Assembly (NCBI GenBank): GCA_947072565.1
Contig: CAMTIM010000022.1
Location: 62,001 to 126,000, forward strand
Reading direction: 5' to 3'
Length of the DNA stretch: 64,000 nt
Source: an uncultured Peptostreptococcaceae bacterium
GTDB taxonomy: Bacteria; Bacillota; Clostridia; Peptostreptococcales; Peptostreptococcaceae
This document shows, piece after piece, positions 9,401-17,942 of this stretch. The notes under the pieces are model-generated. The model was not told the DNA's origin. It saw nothing but the letters and a program-made list of their open reading frames with translations, and searched no databases. Position numbers and translations under genes: made by a program. The number at the start of each line of letters is the position of its first letter. The stretch's first letter is position 1.

Positions 9401-10881
9401 ACAGTTCTTGTTTCTTGTAGGGTTTTATTTAAAATTTGTTCTGCTCTATTTATCAAATTATTAAACTCTTCCTTTAGTGGATGATTTACTACTTCTTTCT
9501 TTAAATTTTCTAATGATTCCTGACTATTATATTCTTTAGAAATTTCATTCATTAATCCATTAGTAAACAAACCATACATCTTTTCACTTAAAGCATCTTC
9601 CTTATATAGTCTTATATCGGCTATTGTAGCCCAGTCTCTGTCTTCTTTATTAAATACAAATTTTACTCTTTTAGCATTTACTGGATTAAATTTAACTTCT
9701 AATATATCTTCAGTAACATTATGTTTACCATTTGTAACTTTCACAAAATTATCACCTTTAGAAACTGGTGAAACTAATATATCAAAATCTGTAGCAAATC
9801 CTTTTCCTCCAAGTCTAGACTTATACGTTAATCTATTTATGACTTGTGGAGAATCTAAATTTAATGTAACTTCATTTTTAAATGTATCTGAAGTACCTCT
9901 TCCAGCTTTCCAATGAGTATTGACATCATTGTCTATTGCATTTGCTAAAACATCCTCACTACAACAATTTTCACTATTATTACTTATTGAATTTATTGGC
10001 ACTCTGTATGTTTTATCGTATTTTTCTATTGCATTTGTGTAATAAGGATTAAATTTATTTATTTTGTAGTTACTTTCTGTTATCTCCCCTGATTCTATTA
10101 ACTGTCTAGCCAGTTCAAATGTTTCTTTATAATCATTAAAGAACGGGTGATTTTTTGATTCATTTTCTAATGCTTCTAATTTATCTATACTTTTAAACTC
10201 TTCAGATACAGAACTCATCTTTATATCTGTGAATATTTTATTCATTTTAGCTAGTTGTTTATCTTCTCTATAAAACCAAAACTCTGATGCACTTGCCCAG
10301 TCTCTATTGGCTTCTTTAAATACAAATTTAATCTTTTTAGCTGTTATAGCATCAAATTTAAATTCTAGCATACTACCTGATGACTCATGCTTTCCTGTTG
10401 ATACTAGTTTAAAATCCTCATCATTTCCACTTAAAGAAGCATAAATATCAAACTGAAGTGGAAAACCTTTTTTATCTGTACTGTCCTGTCTAACTAAATA
10501 AGCCATTCTGTCAACTGTTTCTATGTCATTAAATTCAAAAGTCACTTCATTTGTAAAAGTAGAGCTATTTGGAGTTCCTGTTTCCCAGTGAGTAGATAAA
10601 TTACCATCTATGGCCTTATCTATTGAACTAGATCCATATTTTCCTCCATTATTTTTAATAGATTTTATATCTGCTCTTGATAATTTGTAAGTTTCATTAT
10701 AACTTTCAAAGTTACTATAGGTAGTTAGGTCAAATGGTTTTACTGATGTTGCATTTACAACATATGGAGCTTCAACCTTTGTACCCTCATCTATTGTCTC
10801 ATTTGCAAATACATTTATTACTGGCGACATGTTAGTAGTCATTATAGATGCTGCTAATACTGCTGATATTCTCTTTTTCAT
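6490..10881 (-). CDS. Secreted M60-family (enhancin/ZmpA-like) zinc metalloprotease with CBM32 and NPCBM domains
   Basis: This 1463-residue exported protease probably cleaves glycoproteins such as mucins. I chose the ATG at 10881 (MKKRISAVLAAS) because it follows AAAGGGGATATAAT and starts a signal peptide ending near VFANET; the frame stays open upstream but has no better site. Order: two F5/8-type (CBM32-like) domains (about 55-213 and 283-430), the M60 catalytic region (about 500-900) with the gluzincin motif HEIGH near 764, an Fn3-like stretch, then two DUF5011/Ig-like plus NPCBM pairs (about 1017-1230 and 1240-1460; TGWGG and AGWGS starts). No LPXTG or CWB2 anchor is seen, so it is probably released. 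A c-di-GMP-I riboswitch with terminator precedes it. Confidence 0.9.
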   Translation of the reverse strand: MKKRISAVLAASIMTTNMSPVINVFANETIDEGTKVEAPYVVNATSVKPFDLTTYSNFESYNETYKLSRADIKSIKNNGGKYGSSSIDKAIDGNLSTHWETGTPNSSTFTNEVTFEFNDIETVDRMAYLVRQDSTDKKGFPLQFDIYASLSGNDEDFKLVSTGKHESSGSMLEFKFDAITAKKIKFVFKEANRDWASASEFWFYREDKQLAKMNKIFTDIKMSSVSEEFKSIDKLEALENESKNHPFFNDYKETFELARQLIESGEITESNYKINKFNPYYTNAIEKYDKTYRVPINSISNNSENCCSEDVLANAIDNDVNTHWKAGRGTSDTFKNEVTLNLDSPQVINRLTYKSRLGGKGFATDFDILVSPVSKGDNFVKVTNGKHNVTEDILEVKFNPVNAKRVKFVFNKEDRDWATIADIRLYKEDALSEKMYGLFTNGLMNEISKEYNSQESLENLKKEVVNHPLKEEFNNLINRAEQILNKTLQETRTVAVEQYGDMRKHAKENLKFGFGNNNQPTGVYARPGETVIVYVDADEKGPLPSLMFSQQEGSYSNWGRSVGLSPGKNIITVPEVPKDSNYKHDVTKGGPIYIVNPYTKEEQPNTPIIRFENANRFPLLTENTNNEDFIKELKEYKKAIDEDKEANPNVVDRKIIDTFEFVSKHIVFTGTATGAYEAYVNKGVIPTKTVQSWNTYMKELMRYYGLDGNNLNDDPKYIRENVRLAQPYGYMYAAGDHTGVQGDVMTSLLVPFEDDKDSNWGITHEIGHRMDTSKRLYGESTNNMLPLYMDHFYNKNEGHVVPYDKIYKNVMDENSNVYVNGDYFERIGPFWQLELYHPNYWGELNSLYRERDKDIYISDGENKEKDKTKYIVEFSSEILGADLSEYFARHGFPVTDEVKKDMESKYKKPDKKLWYINDGLVKYKGNGFVEGVWAKVNVTNQENKVKLSFNISDNGKDDLLGYEIVKDGKVIGFTDKNSFVDENSNFDKNQNYKIIAYDRKLNTIKEVEIASYSPKLKVDNELILKLDQNFDPKQYVKALNYKGEDITSDVKVDSNVDITKKGNYEIKYTIVNEGSTVSTTLPVRVVSDYTYASDIKEKSAQTGWGGLRKDKAPSNTPIKLINLGEVKIYEKGLGLHANASVVYNLEGKGYSTFESYIGIDQEMAASNTPSALFKIYLDDKLVYESSEMRSNTPNELVKIDLGDAKEIKLVTDSNGNNSGDHTVWADAKFINNNTKPTLTKPAGVSTKVGEEVDLNQVYKATDIEDGDITSKVKVEGDVDFNKPGKYKITYSVTDSDNNTEKAIREVKVVDMNDYKYISDIDWKSANAGWGSVKKDKSISENELRLTDENGDVATYQKGIGTHSKSTIIYDLSKDDYGYFTSYIGVDRQMFGTVGSITFEVYLDNEKVYDSGVMNSKDAQRYVEVNLKDAKELKLVVTDSGNGIGSDHATWADAKLHFANQKEV

Positions 10882-10944
10882 ATTATATCCCCTTTGATAT
10901 ATAGTTATTTTTTTACTACGGGTTATAGTGCCTTTGCCTAGAAA

Positions 10945-10971
10945 TAAAAAAACTACCCATAAAGAGTAGTT
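10945..10971 (-). terminator. Riboswitch-controlled terminator
   Basis: AACTAC / GTAGTT stem with a 15-nt interval followed by T7 on the minus strand, 64 bases before the protease start. GCAACT just 5' of the stem (10968-10973) is complementary to AGTTGC at the 3' side of aptamer helix P1 (11050-11055), so ligand-free RNA could form an antiterminator. This layout predicts an OFF switch. Confidence 0.75.
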
Positions 10972-11044
10972 GCCATAAAAATAAATATCACAAAATAGCT
11001 CTATGTAATTCATAGATTTAATTTGTAAATAAAGAATTTATATT

Positions 11045-11125
11045 CTTTAGCAACTGGCTGGCATAGTTTTAATTAACCTTAGCCCCTTTAGTTTTGCGTC
11101 TTTAGATTTCCCTAAATTTGCCGAA
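11045..11125 (-). ncRNA. Cyclic-di-GMP-I (GEMM) riboswitch aptamer
   Basis: On the minus strand the region shows the class I signature in order: GGCAAATTTAGGGAAA, GACGCAAAACTAAAGGGGC, CTAAGG, then ATGCCAGCCAGTTGC closing helix P1. CGCAAA, the GGGGC-CTAAGG stretch and GCCAG are the recognisable conserved parts. It lies in the long leader of the M60 protease gene. Rfam family GEMM cis-regulatory element is the expected hit; I could not run a covariance search. Confidence 0.9.
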
Positions 11126-11153
11126 ATTTGTAGTTTTTGGTATTATTATAATA

Positions 11154-11184
11154 ATTATAGCATCACACCATATACCATTGTCAA
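11154..11184 (-). promoter_or_regulatory. Promoter of the riboswitch-M60 transcript
   Basis: TTGACA at 11179-11184 and TATAAT at 11154-11159 with a 19-bp spacer, about 30 bases before the aptamer. Confidence 0.55.
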
Positions 11185-11344
11185 ACATTTATATTAATAT
11201 ATATAAAAAAATTTATTTATAGCCAAATTTCCTCAAAATTAGAAATACAAAATCAAGAAGATTTTTAATTTATCTAATGTTACAATTAGGATATAAATAA
11301 AGATTACCTAATAAAATTTAACTTTAAATAGGATAAAACTTATT

Positions 11345-11773
11345 ATGAAAAAGACATATTTTAAACCAGATTGTGCTTTAAGTATCTACAAGCCAAATAT
11401 GGAAAATAGAATTTTAAAGCTATTAAACGAAAGTTATTGAAATGTTGAGCTTCATAAAATATGCTGTCAGCATAATCCAAATCTTGAATCAGACTCACTA
11501 ATTATCAATGTATGCGCTGGCTGTCCTATACGTGAAAAACCACAGGTACATCAAGCTGCACGTAATTTACTAAAAAAGATGAAAGAAAGAGCGGATTCAA
11601 TGCCTTGTGATGATGTTTGTGTGTATTGTGTTTCTTGTATAAAATCAATGCATATTGGTGGTAAAAATCCAAGACATTTGATAGATCTTTTAATGGGGGA
11701 ATCAACTGAACCACAGATATCTGATACTATAAAGTGGCATGAACAATTACAAGACTATATTGAGGAGCATTAA
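11345..11773 (+). pseudogene. Heterodisulfide-reductase-like (CCG) Fe-S protein, broken
   Basis: Frame from ATG 11345 to TAA 11773 reads MKKTYFKPDCALSIYKP, an in-frame TGA at 11438-11440, then HKICCQHNP, INVCAGC, CPIREKPQVHQAARNLLKKM, and VYCVSCIKSMHIGGK. This is the shape of the clostridial CCG-type Fe-S oxidoreductase family, which I remember as over 200 residues long. Here only 142 codons remain: the segments after VCAGC and after NLLKK appear joined across missing sequence, both at short shared motifs. The TGA most likely replaces a GGA (Gly). Nonsense plus two deletions argue for a dead gene. The frame downstream of 11579 is open but is only the tail. Confidence 0.7.
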
Positions 11774-11924
11774 TATATAATAATTATGACATCTGATGAA
11801 AAATGGAAATTTATAATAACTATTGTATAGTGCTTTCGTTTAGTTTAAATACTATTCCTAATTTACAAATCTTAAATTTTGATTATTATTTGCAATCCAT
11901 GGTACAATAATATATATATGATAA

Positions 11925-12299
11925 ATGATAGGATGTGATATTTTGCCTTCACTTAGAACAAATAAGGTTAGTTGTGATAGCTATAGATGTGAAATTGAAG
12001 TTACTCTTGAAGTTATCGGCGGTAAATGGAAATCTCTTATAATATGGTCTTTAGGAATTCATGAAGTTATTCGCTACAATGAATTTAGAAATATAATCCC
12101 TGAAATAAGCCAAAAGATGCTAACCCAACAACTAAGATTTTTGGAAAAAAACCTACTTATAAATAGAAAAATATATAATCAAGTTCCCCCTATGGTTGAA
12201 TATTCACTTACTGATTTAGGTAAAAAGCTACTACCTATTTTAAATGAAATGGATGTTTGGGGTAAGGAATTTGTTAATGAGTTTTCAAAAGAAAAATAG
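11925..12299 (+). CDS. HxlR-family (DUF24) winged-helix regulator
   Basis: A 118-124 residue regulator of the HxlR/YodB type, whose members often sense electrophiles or disulfide stress through an N-terminal cysteine. The motifs C-x(n)-CEIEVTLEVIGGKWKSLIIWSL, RFRNIIPEISQKMLTQQL and the C-terminal wing are typical; Cys residues in SCDSYRCE are candidate redox switches. The frame opens at ATG 11925, but TTG at 11943 is preceded by AGGATGTGAT, a near-perfect ribosome site, and starts MPSLRTNK, so the TTG may be the real start. It converges with the MATE gene across a shared terminator. Confidence 0.88.
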   Translation: MIGCDILPSLRTNKVSCDSYRCEIEVTLEVIGGKWKSLIIWSLGIHEVIRYNEFRNIIPEISQKMLTQQLRFLEKNLLINRKIYNQVPPMVEYSLTDLGKKLLPILNEMDVWGKEFVNEFSKEK

Positions 12300-12321
12300 A
12301 AGGTTATACCTTCTATTTTTC
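12291..12321. terminator. Bidirectional terminator between hxlR and MATE remnant
   Basis: Perfect inverted repeat GAAAAATAGAAGG / CCTTCTATTTTTC with a 5-nt loop; it overlaps the hxlR stop codon. Confidence 0.85.
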
Positions 12322-12337
12322 TTTATTTAAATATATT

Positions 12338-13558
12338 TTATGCTATATCTTTTCCATATCCATAATCATCCTTGTATTTATAAATGTAATTAATAGATAT
12401 AACAATAGCTAAAACTTCTGCTACTGGTACAGAAATCCAAATTCCATTTACACCTAAGATTTTAGGTAATATAAATATACCTCCTACTATGAATACAAAT
12501 GTCCTAAAGAATGATATTGTTGCAGATACTTTACCATTTGAGAATGCTGTAAACATTGATGATGTAAAAATATTAACACCTGTAATTAAAAAACTTGTAC
12601 CGAATATAATAAATCCATTATATCCTATATAATATACATCGCTTCCTCTAGAGGAAAATATTTCAACTATGCTTGATGCTGATAGCATAAATATTATATA
12701 TGAGGATATAGAATTTATTGCTATAAACATAGCACTATATTTTATTATTTTTCTTGTTTGTTTTTTATTTTGTTCACCATAATTATAACTTATAACTGGT
12801 GCTACACCCGATGAAAATCCTATATAAATAGCTGTTACTAAAAACTGACCATATAACACAATACTCATGGCTGCTACTCCATCAGATCCTAAATATTTCA
12901 TCATCATAATATTAAAAAGCATTGTAGTTACTCCTGTAGCTAAATTTGTAATCATTTCAGACGAACCATTTATGCATGTTTTTATTAACATATCTAAGTC
13001 AAATTTAGGTTTCACGAAATAAAGTGTCTCTTTATTTTTTATAAAGTATAAAGTCCCTAATATAGAAGGTATTAAATTTCCAATTCCTGTTGCAAGTGCG
13101 GCTCCTAAAATTCCCATATCCATCGGTACTATGAATATGTAATCTAAAAGCATATTAGAAACTCCACCCATTGCTGTTAATATTAATCCTACTTTAGGTT
13201 TTCCTGCCGTTATTGTAAGAATTTGATACAACAAGTTAATAATATATGAAGGTACAAATATTACCGATATCATAAGATAATATCTACAATACTTATACAG
13301 TTCCTCTGTCGAACCTAATAAATATATTATTTCATCTGAGAAAATATATCCTATAATTCCAATTATGATTCCAATCACAAGTCCTGTTATCATTATTAAT
13401 GTAAAATTTTGCCTTGCTTCATCACTTCTATTTTCACCTAGTTTTTTAGCTATGACTGCACTTCCTCCACTAGCTAACATTACACCTACTCCAATTACAG
13501 TATTTATAAACTGATATATTCTACTTCATGGAGAATTATTTTTAAATTCATTGTTCAC
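12338..13558 (-). pseudogene. MATE efflux pump with lost N-terminus
   Basis: The 380-codon frame begins inside the first domain (VGVMLASGGSAVIAKKLGENR), so the first helices of a normal ~450-residue MATE transporter are missing. A probable original start is the GTG at 13556-13558 (VNNEFKNNSP), which overlaps the end of the gltD-like gene; it is followed by an in-frame TGA and then IYQFINTVIG, so about 50 residues have been deleted. The rest (helices, DYIFIVPMDMGILGAALATG, GVNGIWISVPVAE) looks intact. An internal start could still make a truncated protein, but one lacking TM1-2 is unlikely to pump. Confidence 0.75.
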
Positions 13559-14780
13559 TTAAATACTTATCTATATAATTTGCAACCTTTTTAGATGATA
13601 CTACAGCTTCTACCACTGTTTTAGATCCATGAGTTACATCTCCACTAGAAAATACACCTTTTCTTGTTGTATGCCCCTCATCATCTATAATTATAAGCCC
13701 CTTAGTGTTAATGTCTATACCTTTATTATTTGAAATTATAGTATTTTTAGGTGTTTGACTGACAGCTATCAATACAGAGTCACATTTGAATAATTCTTCA
13801 CTTCCTTCAACCTTTATTACAGAGCTATTACCATCTTCATCAATGATTTTTTTAGTATCAGCTAATATTATTCCTTCTTCAAGTATTTCAATTGGTGCTT
13901 TGTATATTAAGAATTCAACACCTTCTTTAATAACATCATTTATTTCTACTTTAGTAGCAGTCATATCAGAAAAATCTCTTCTATATGCTAGATAAACATT
14001 CTTCGCTCCGTAATATTTTGCACTTCTTGCTGCATCCATAGCAACATTCCCAGCACCAACAACAACAACATTTTCTCCTAAATCATATTTTTGAGGAGAT
14101 CTTAAATAATCTATTGCATAATGAGAATTTCCTAGTGTTTCTCCTTTTATATTTAAACGTTTTGGATTCCAAACTCCAGTACCTATAAATATAGCATCAT
14201 ACCCATCTTCAAATAACTTATCCATAGTAATAACTGGACCTATAAGAGTGTTTACTTTAAATTTAACTCCCGCACCTTTTAATGCATTCATTAGGTTATC
14301 TATTGTGTCTCTAGATAATCTAAATTCAGGAATACCATATCTAAGAATTCCTCCTAGTTCTTCATTTTTTTCAAAAATCGTTACATTATATCCTTTTTTT
14401 ACAAGTTCTACCGCAACTGTAATTCCAGCAGGTCCAGAACCAACAACAGCAACTTTTTTGCCATCTTTATTTACTGGTTGTAGCTTTATATTCTTTAAAA
14501 ACTCAGTTGATATTTCTTCTTCAATCTTATAAAACTCAATAGGTTCTCCTTTTATTCCTCTTATACAGTTACCTGCACACTGATTTTCATGTGGACATAC
14601 TATTCCACATATAGCAGATAATGGATTATTCTCAAATAAAATCTCTCCAGCCTCTTTTATTTTTCCATCTTTATATAAACTGATAATAGTTGGAATTTCA
14701 GTATTTATAGGACAACCTTGTTTACATCTTGGATTTTTACATAGTAAGCATCTATTAGCTTCATTCATTAAGTCTTTCAT
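13548..14780 (-). CDS. Glutamate-synthase small-subunit-like NAD(P)-dependent oxidoreductase
   Basis: The 410-residue protein has the GltD/DPYD electron-entry architecture: an N-terminal Fe-S domain with cysteines in CLLCKNPRCKQGCP and CGIVCPHENQCAGNC, then an FAD-binding GSGPAGI motif near 112 and an NAD(P)-binding GAGNVAMD motif near 243, ending with SSGDVTHGSKTVVEA. Relatives feed electrons from NAD(P)H to partner enzymes such as glutamate synthase; no large subunit is nearby, so the partner is unknown. It starts MKDLMNEANRC after GGTGGTG. Its last codons overlap the start region of the damaged MATE gene. Confidence 0.85.
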   Translation of the reverse strand: MKDLMNEANRCLLCKNPRCKQGCPINTEIPTIISLYKDGKIKEAGEILFENNPLSAICGIVCPHENQCAGNCIRGIKGEPIEFYKIEEEISTEFLKNIKLQPVNKDGKKVAVVGSGPAGITVAVELVKKGYNVTIFEKNEELGGILRYGIPEFRLSRDTIDNLMNALKGAGVKFKVNTLIGPVITMDKLFEDGYDAIFIGTGVWNPKRLNIKGETLGNSHYAIDYLRSPQKYDLGENVVVVGAGNVAMDAARSAKYYGAKNVYLAYRRDFSDMTATKVEINDVIKEGVEFLIYKAPIEILEEGIILADTKKIIDEDGNSSVIKVEGSEELFKCDSVLIAVSQTPKNTIISNNKGIDINTKGLIIIDDEGHTTRKGVFSSGDVTHGSKTVVEAVVSSKKVANYIDKYLSEQ

Positions 14781-14803
14781 AGCACACCACCTTAGTTGAT
14801 AAT

Positions 14804-15271
14804 TTATAAAAATTTACTAGAAACCCTATTCCAAAATTCATAATTTGGCATTCTAATTAATTTTATATTTTGATTAGTCATATGTGTTTTTATTGTTAAT
14901 ACTTTTTCAAATTTATATTCTTCTCCATCCACTACTATCAATATAGATTTTTCAAATCTATATTCAGGTATTACTTCTAATACTGACTCTCTAGAAAATA
15001 ATATACTTGATGTAAAACTTCTATATACATTCGTAGTCAATGGATTAAGTGGGGTTAATTATATGACGTTTATACTCGGATCTACAATGCTCCCTACAGC
15101 AGAATAATTATATGCTGTTGAACCTATTGGAGTTGATATTATTAATTCCATTTCTTCATTTAGATAATCAACAACTTTAAATCCTTTTATTATTAATTTT
15201 TCTCTTAATAAGTATTTAATTTTAATAGATTTATCTAGATCATTTGATTTTAAAGTTATTATTATCTCCAT
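14804..15271 (-). pseudogene. NAD kinase remnant
   Basis: Starting MEIIITLKSND, the frame contains the NAD-kinase motif STPIGSTAYNYSAVGSIVDPSI, then an in-frame TAA at 15059-15061, then the family C-terminus (LTPLNPL, ILIVVDGEEYKFE, IKLIRM). The GGDG(T) catalytic loop and roughly half of the normal ~270 residues are missing: KVVDYLNEE runs directly into MELIISTP. An internal deletion plus a nonsense codon makes this a dead copy. Its leader is a near-duplicate of the leader of the alcohol dehydrogenase gene. Confidence 0.85.
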
Positions 15272-15276
15272 TTTTT

Positions 15277-15418
15277 ATTCCTCCTATACTTTATCTAATT
15301 GTTCTAGTTGCTTTATTCATAATCACATTTATTAGTATATATAGTTTATAGCCTAAAAAAAAGAAGGCACTTTTTGGTATGGATCACACCAAAAGGTAGT
15401 ATTTATGTGATTGCATAT
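15277..15418 (-). repeat. Leader repeat, copy 1 (upstream of the NAD-kinase remnant)
   Basis: About 140 bp, highly similar to 17672-17820 from the CCTCC ribosome site outward. It contains ATTTATTAGTATATATAG and an inverted repeat CTTTTTGGT (15370-15378) / ACCAAAAGG (15388-15396) that looks like an operator. Confidence 0.8.
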
Positions 15419-15435
15419 ATTATTTTCCAATAAAA

Positions 15436-15467
15436 AACTAAGCTAGGATTAATGCCTAACTTAGTTT
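15436..15467. terminator. Intrinsic terminator after the YczE-like gene
   Basis: AAACTAAGcTAGG / CCTAaCTTAGTTT hairpin. It is located about 180 bases after the 15650 stop on the minus strand; the tail is weakly T-rich. Confidence 0.5.
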
Positions 15468-15649
15468 ATAATTACGTACTTTGTTAATATATAAATTATT
15501 CCACTTTTATTTTTATAATTCTCTGTGTATTCTAATTTTTATATTTTTCTATTTTGAAATATATAAAATATAATTCCTCTTGATAAACACAAAAGTATGC
15601 CTATTAAGTCGATTAATTGTTAATAATTCTTTTACTCAATTCCATTGTT

Positions 15650-16327
15650 TTATTTTATACTTTTATCTGTATCTTTAGTTATATATAATCTAATGTAATT
15701 TATATCATCTAGTATAAACCTATGAACTACATTCTCAGTTTTAAAACCAAATAGTTTAAATATTATTTGTATAAAATACCCTAAGCCTATAGCAGTTATA
15801 ACCGTACCTATACCAGCACTACCACCTAATAAATAGCCTATTGTTAATGCCCCTAATTCCATTACACATCTTATTAACTTTACAGATTTATTAGTTCTTT
15901 TTTGAAAAGCAACCATCATTCCATCTCTAGGACCACTACCTAATCCACTTCCAATATAAAGTATCATTCCAAATGCCATTAATATCATACCCATACATAG
16001 CATTAAGATACCTCCTATTAAATTATTAGATATAGGAACTATATTGCTAAATAATATCAGGTCTAGGAAAGTTCCTATAAACATCATATTAAATACAGTT
16101 CCCCAACCTACGTTTTCCCCTAGTATAGCATCAAGTACTACTACTATAAAACCTAACCCAATTGTAGCTTTTCCTATTGTTATACCCATTTTATTTGCTA
16201 TTCCTTGGTGAAGTACATCCCATGGTGATAAACCTAAATTAGCATTTATCATAAATGCTATAGATAGTGAACATACAAATAATCCTATGAATAACCTTAT
16301 AAATCTTAACATTGTTTGTCTTACCAT
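15650..16327 (-). CDS. YczE/YitT-like integral membrane protein
   Basis: A 225-residue protein with about five to six membrane helices and the YczE-family signature: SIAFMINANLGLSPWDVLHQGIANKMGITIGKA near the N-terminus and a second IGSGLGSGPRDGMM copy, reflecting an internal repeat. B. subtilis YczE is linked to lipopeptide synthesis, but the biochemical role of the family is unknown. The ATG follows AGGGGTGGATAAAA. It appears monocistronic. No damage is visible. Confidence 0.8.
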   Translation of the reverse strand: MVRQTMLRFIRLFIGLFVCSLSIAFMINANLGLSPWDVLHQGIANKMGITIGKATIGLGFIVVVLDAILGENVGWGTVFNMMFIGTFLDLILFSNIVPISNNLIGGILMLCMGMILMAFGMILYIGSGLGSGPRDGMMVAFQKRTNKSVKLIRCVMELGALTIGYLLGGSAGIGTVITAIGLGYFIQIIFKLFGFKTENVVHRFILDDINYIRLYITKDTDKSIK

Positions 16328-16448
16328 TTTTATCCACCCCTCTGTTTAATATGTTAATTATATCAGACATATATTATTTTAGTTCTATAACAAAATATTC
16401 TATTTGTATCTTTAAGGTTATCTACTACTATTAACTTGTTAAAAAAAT

Positions 16449-16476
16449 AAAATCATCTAATTTTATAGATGATTTT
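16449..16476. terminator. Intrinsic terminator of the alcohol dehydrogenase gene
   Basis: AAAATCATCTA / TAGATGATTTT perfect stem with a 6-nt loop and flanking T/A runs, just after the stop at 16503. Confidence 0.8.
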
Positions 16477-16502
16477 ACTTTTATTAATTTTTTATATTTA
16501 AT

Positions 16503-17669
16503 TTAAAAATTTACGTCTTCTCCATAGTAAACTGCTTTAAATAATTCTTTCATTTCTTCTACTGAAATTTCTCTTGGATTTGTACCTGTACATGGATCAA
16601 CTACTGATGTTTCTGAAATTGATTGTAAGTTTTCCATAAACAGTTCTTCAGATATTCCAAACTCTTTTAATGAATTAATCATTCCCATATCTACTCTTAA
16701 TTGTTTTACAAGATTTACTAATGACTCAACTAGTTCATCTTCATTGTTTCCTTCTAACCCTAATCTACTAGATATATCTGCATATGAACTTTTCGCTGTC
16801 TTTGCATTGAATTGTATAGCAGCTGGTAGATATATAGCATTTGCTAATCCATGAGGTATATTAAATATTTTACCTGTCTTATGTGCCATAGCGTGTACTA
16901 TACCTAATATAGCATTTGAGAATGCCATACCAGCTAAGTTTTGAGCTATATGCATATCTCTTCTAGCTTGGTCTTCTCCATTATAAGAATTAACTAAATT
17001 TGTATATATCATTTCTATTGATTTCATAGCTAATGCATCTGTTATAGGATTTCTAGCCTTAGATACATATGCTTCTATTGCATGTGTTAATGCATCCATT
17101 CCTGTATTTGCTACTAATGTCTTAGACATTGTTTGGACTAAATTTGTATCTACTATAGCTACATCTGGTGTTATATTGTAGTCTGCTATTGGATATTTCA
17201 CTCCAGTTTCATTGTCTGTTATTACAGCAAATGAAGTTACCTCTGTTGCTGTTCCACTTGTTGTTGATATTGCTATGAATTTAGCTTTTTGTCTAAGCTC
17301 TGGCAAGTTAAATGGTTTTGAAGCTTCTTCAAAAGTAAACTCTGGATGCTCATAGAATATCCACATAGCCTTTGCTGCATCTATAGGAGATCCTCCTCCT
17401 ATACCTATTATTAAATCTGGGTTGAATTCGTTCATCATTTCAACACCTTTTCTAACAGTTGCCACTGATGGGTCATTTTCTACACCCGAAAAAATTATAG
17501 TTTCTATATTAGCCAGCTTTAAATTTTCTTGTATTTTGGGAACTGTTCCATCTTTTATTAATCTTTCAGACCCTATTACAAGCATTGCTTTATTTCCTTT
17601 TACTTCTTTTAAATAATCTATTGCATTATCTCCAAAATATAAATCTCTTGGTATTGTGAATCTATTCAT
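16503..17669 (-). CDS. Iron-containing alcohol dehydrogenase
   Basis: The 388-residue group III (Fe-dependent) dehydrogenase probably reduces aldehydes to alcohols with NAD(P)H during fermentation. Features: MNRFTIPRDLYFG start, the nucleotide loop GIGGGSPIDAAKA, TTSGTATEV, and metal ligands in GMDALTHAIEAY (Asp, His), GIVHAMAHKTG and IPHGLANAIYLP. The start follows AGGAGGAATAAAC. Upstream lies the leader repeat (copy 2) with an inverted-repeat operator candidate, so expression is probably regulated. Substrate cannot be told from sequence; butanol/ethanol dehydrogenases share this shape. Confidence 0.92.
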   Translation of the reverse strand: MNRFTIPRDLYFGDNAIDYLKEVKGNKAMLVIGSERLIKDGTVPKIQENLKLANIETIIFSGVENDPSVATVRKGVEMMNEFNPDLIIGIGGGSPIDAAKAMWIFYEHPEFTFEEASKPFNLPELRQKAKFIAISTTSGTATEVTSFAVITDNETGVKYPIADYNITPDVAIVDTNLVQTMSKTLVANTGMDALTHAIEAYVSKARNPITDALAMKSIEMIYTNLVNSYNGEDQARRDMHIAQNLAGMAFSNAILGIVHAMAHKTGKIFNIPHGLANAIYLPAAIQFNAKTAKSSYADISSRLGLEGNNEDELVESLVNLVKQLRVDMGMINSLKEFGISEELFMENLQSISETSVVDPCTGTNPREISVEEMKELFKAVYYGEDVNF

Positions 17670-17671
17670 GT

Positions 17672-17820
17672 TTATTCCTCCTATATTTTATATAAATGTT
17701 TTAGTTGCTTTGTTTATTGGTGATGACATTTATTAGTATATATAGTTTGAATTCTAAAAAAAAGAAGGCACTTTTTGGTATGACACGCACCAAAAGGTAG
17801 TATTTATGTAATTGCATAGA
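17672..17820 (-). repeat. Leader repeat, copy 2 (upstream of the alcohol dehydrogenase)
   Basis: Near-duplicate of 15277-15418, including the ribosome site, ATTTATTAGTATATATAG and inverted repeat CTTTTTGGT (17771-17779) / ACCAAAAGG (17789-17797). Both copies lie in the same position and orientation relative to their genes. Confidence 0.8.
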
Positions 17821-17942
17821 TTGTATTCATATTAATAATTTATACTACTGTGTATATTTGATAATATAGTTCAAAAAATATCTTCCTATAATTTTTATAA
17901 TTATCATATTTATATTAAAATTCTTATTTAAAATATAACTTT

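Noticed and set aside
11438-11475. TGA with a downstream stem-loop (TATGCT-GTC-AGCATA) suggesting a selenocysteine codon.
   Set aside because: The gene has two deletions, the loop is only 3 nt, and a single base change from GGA explains the TGA.
11526-11714. Minus-strand frame with a histidine-rich stretch.
   Set aside because: It overlaps the Fe-S gene remnant on the opposite strand and shows no start signal.
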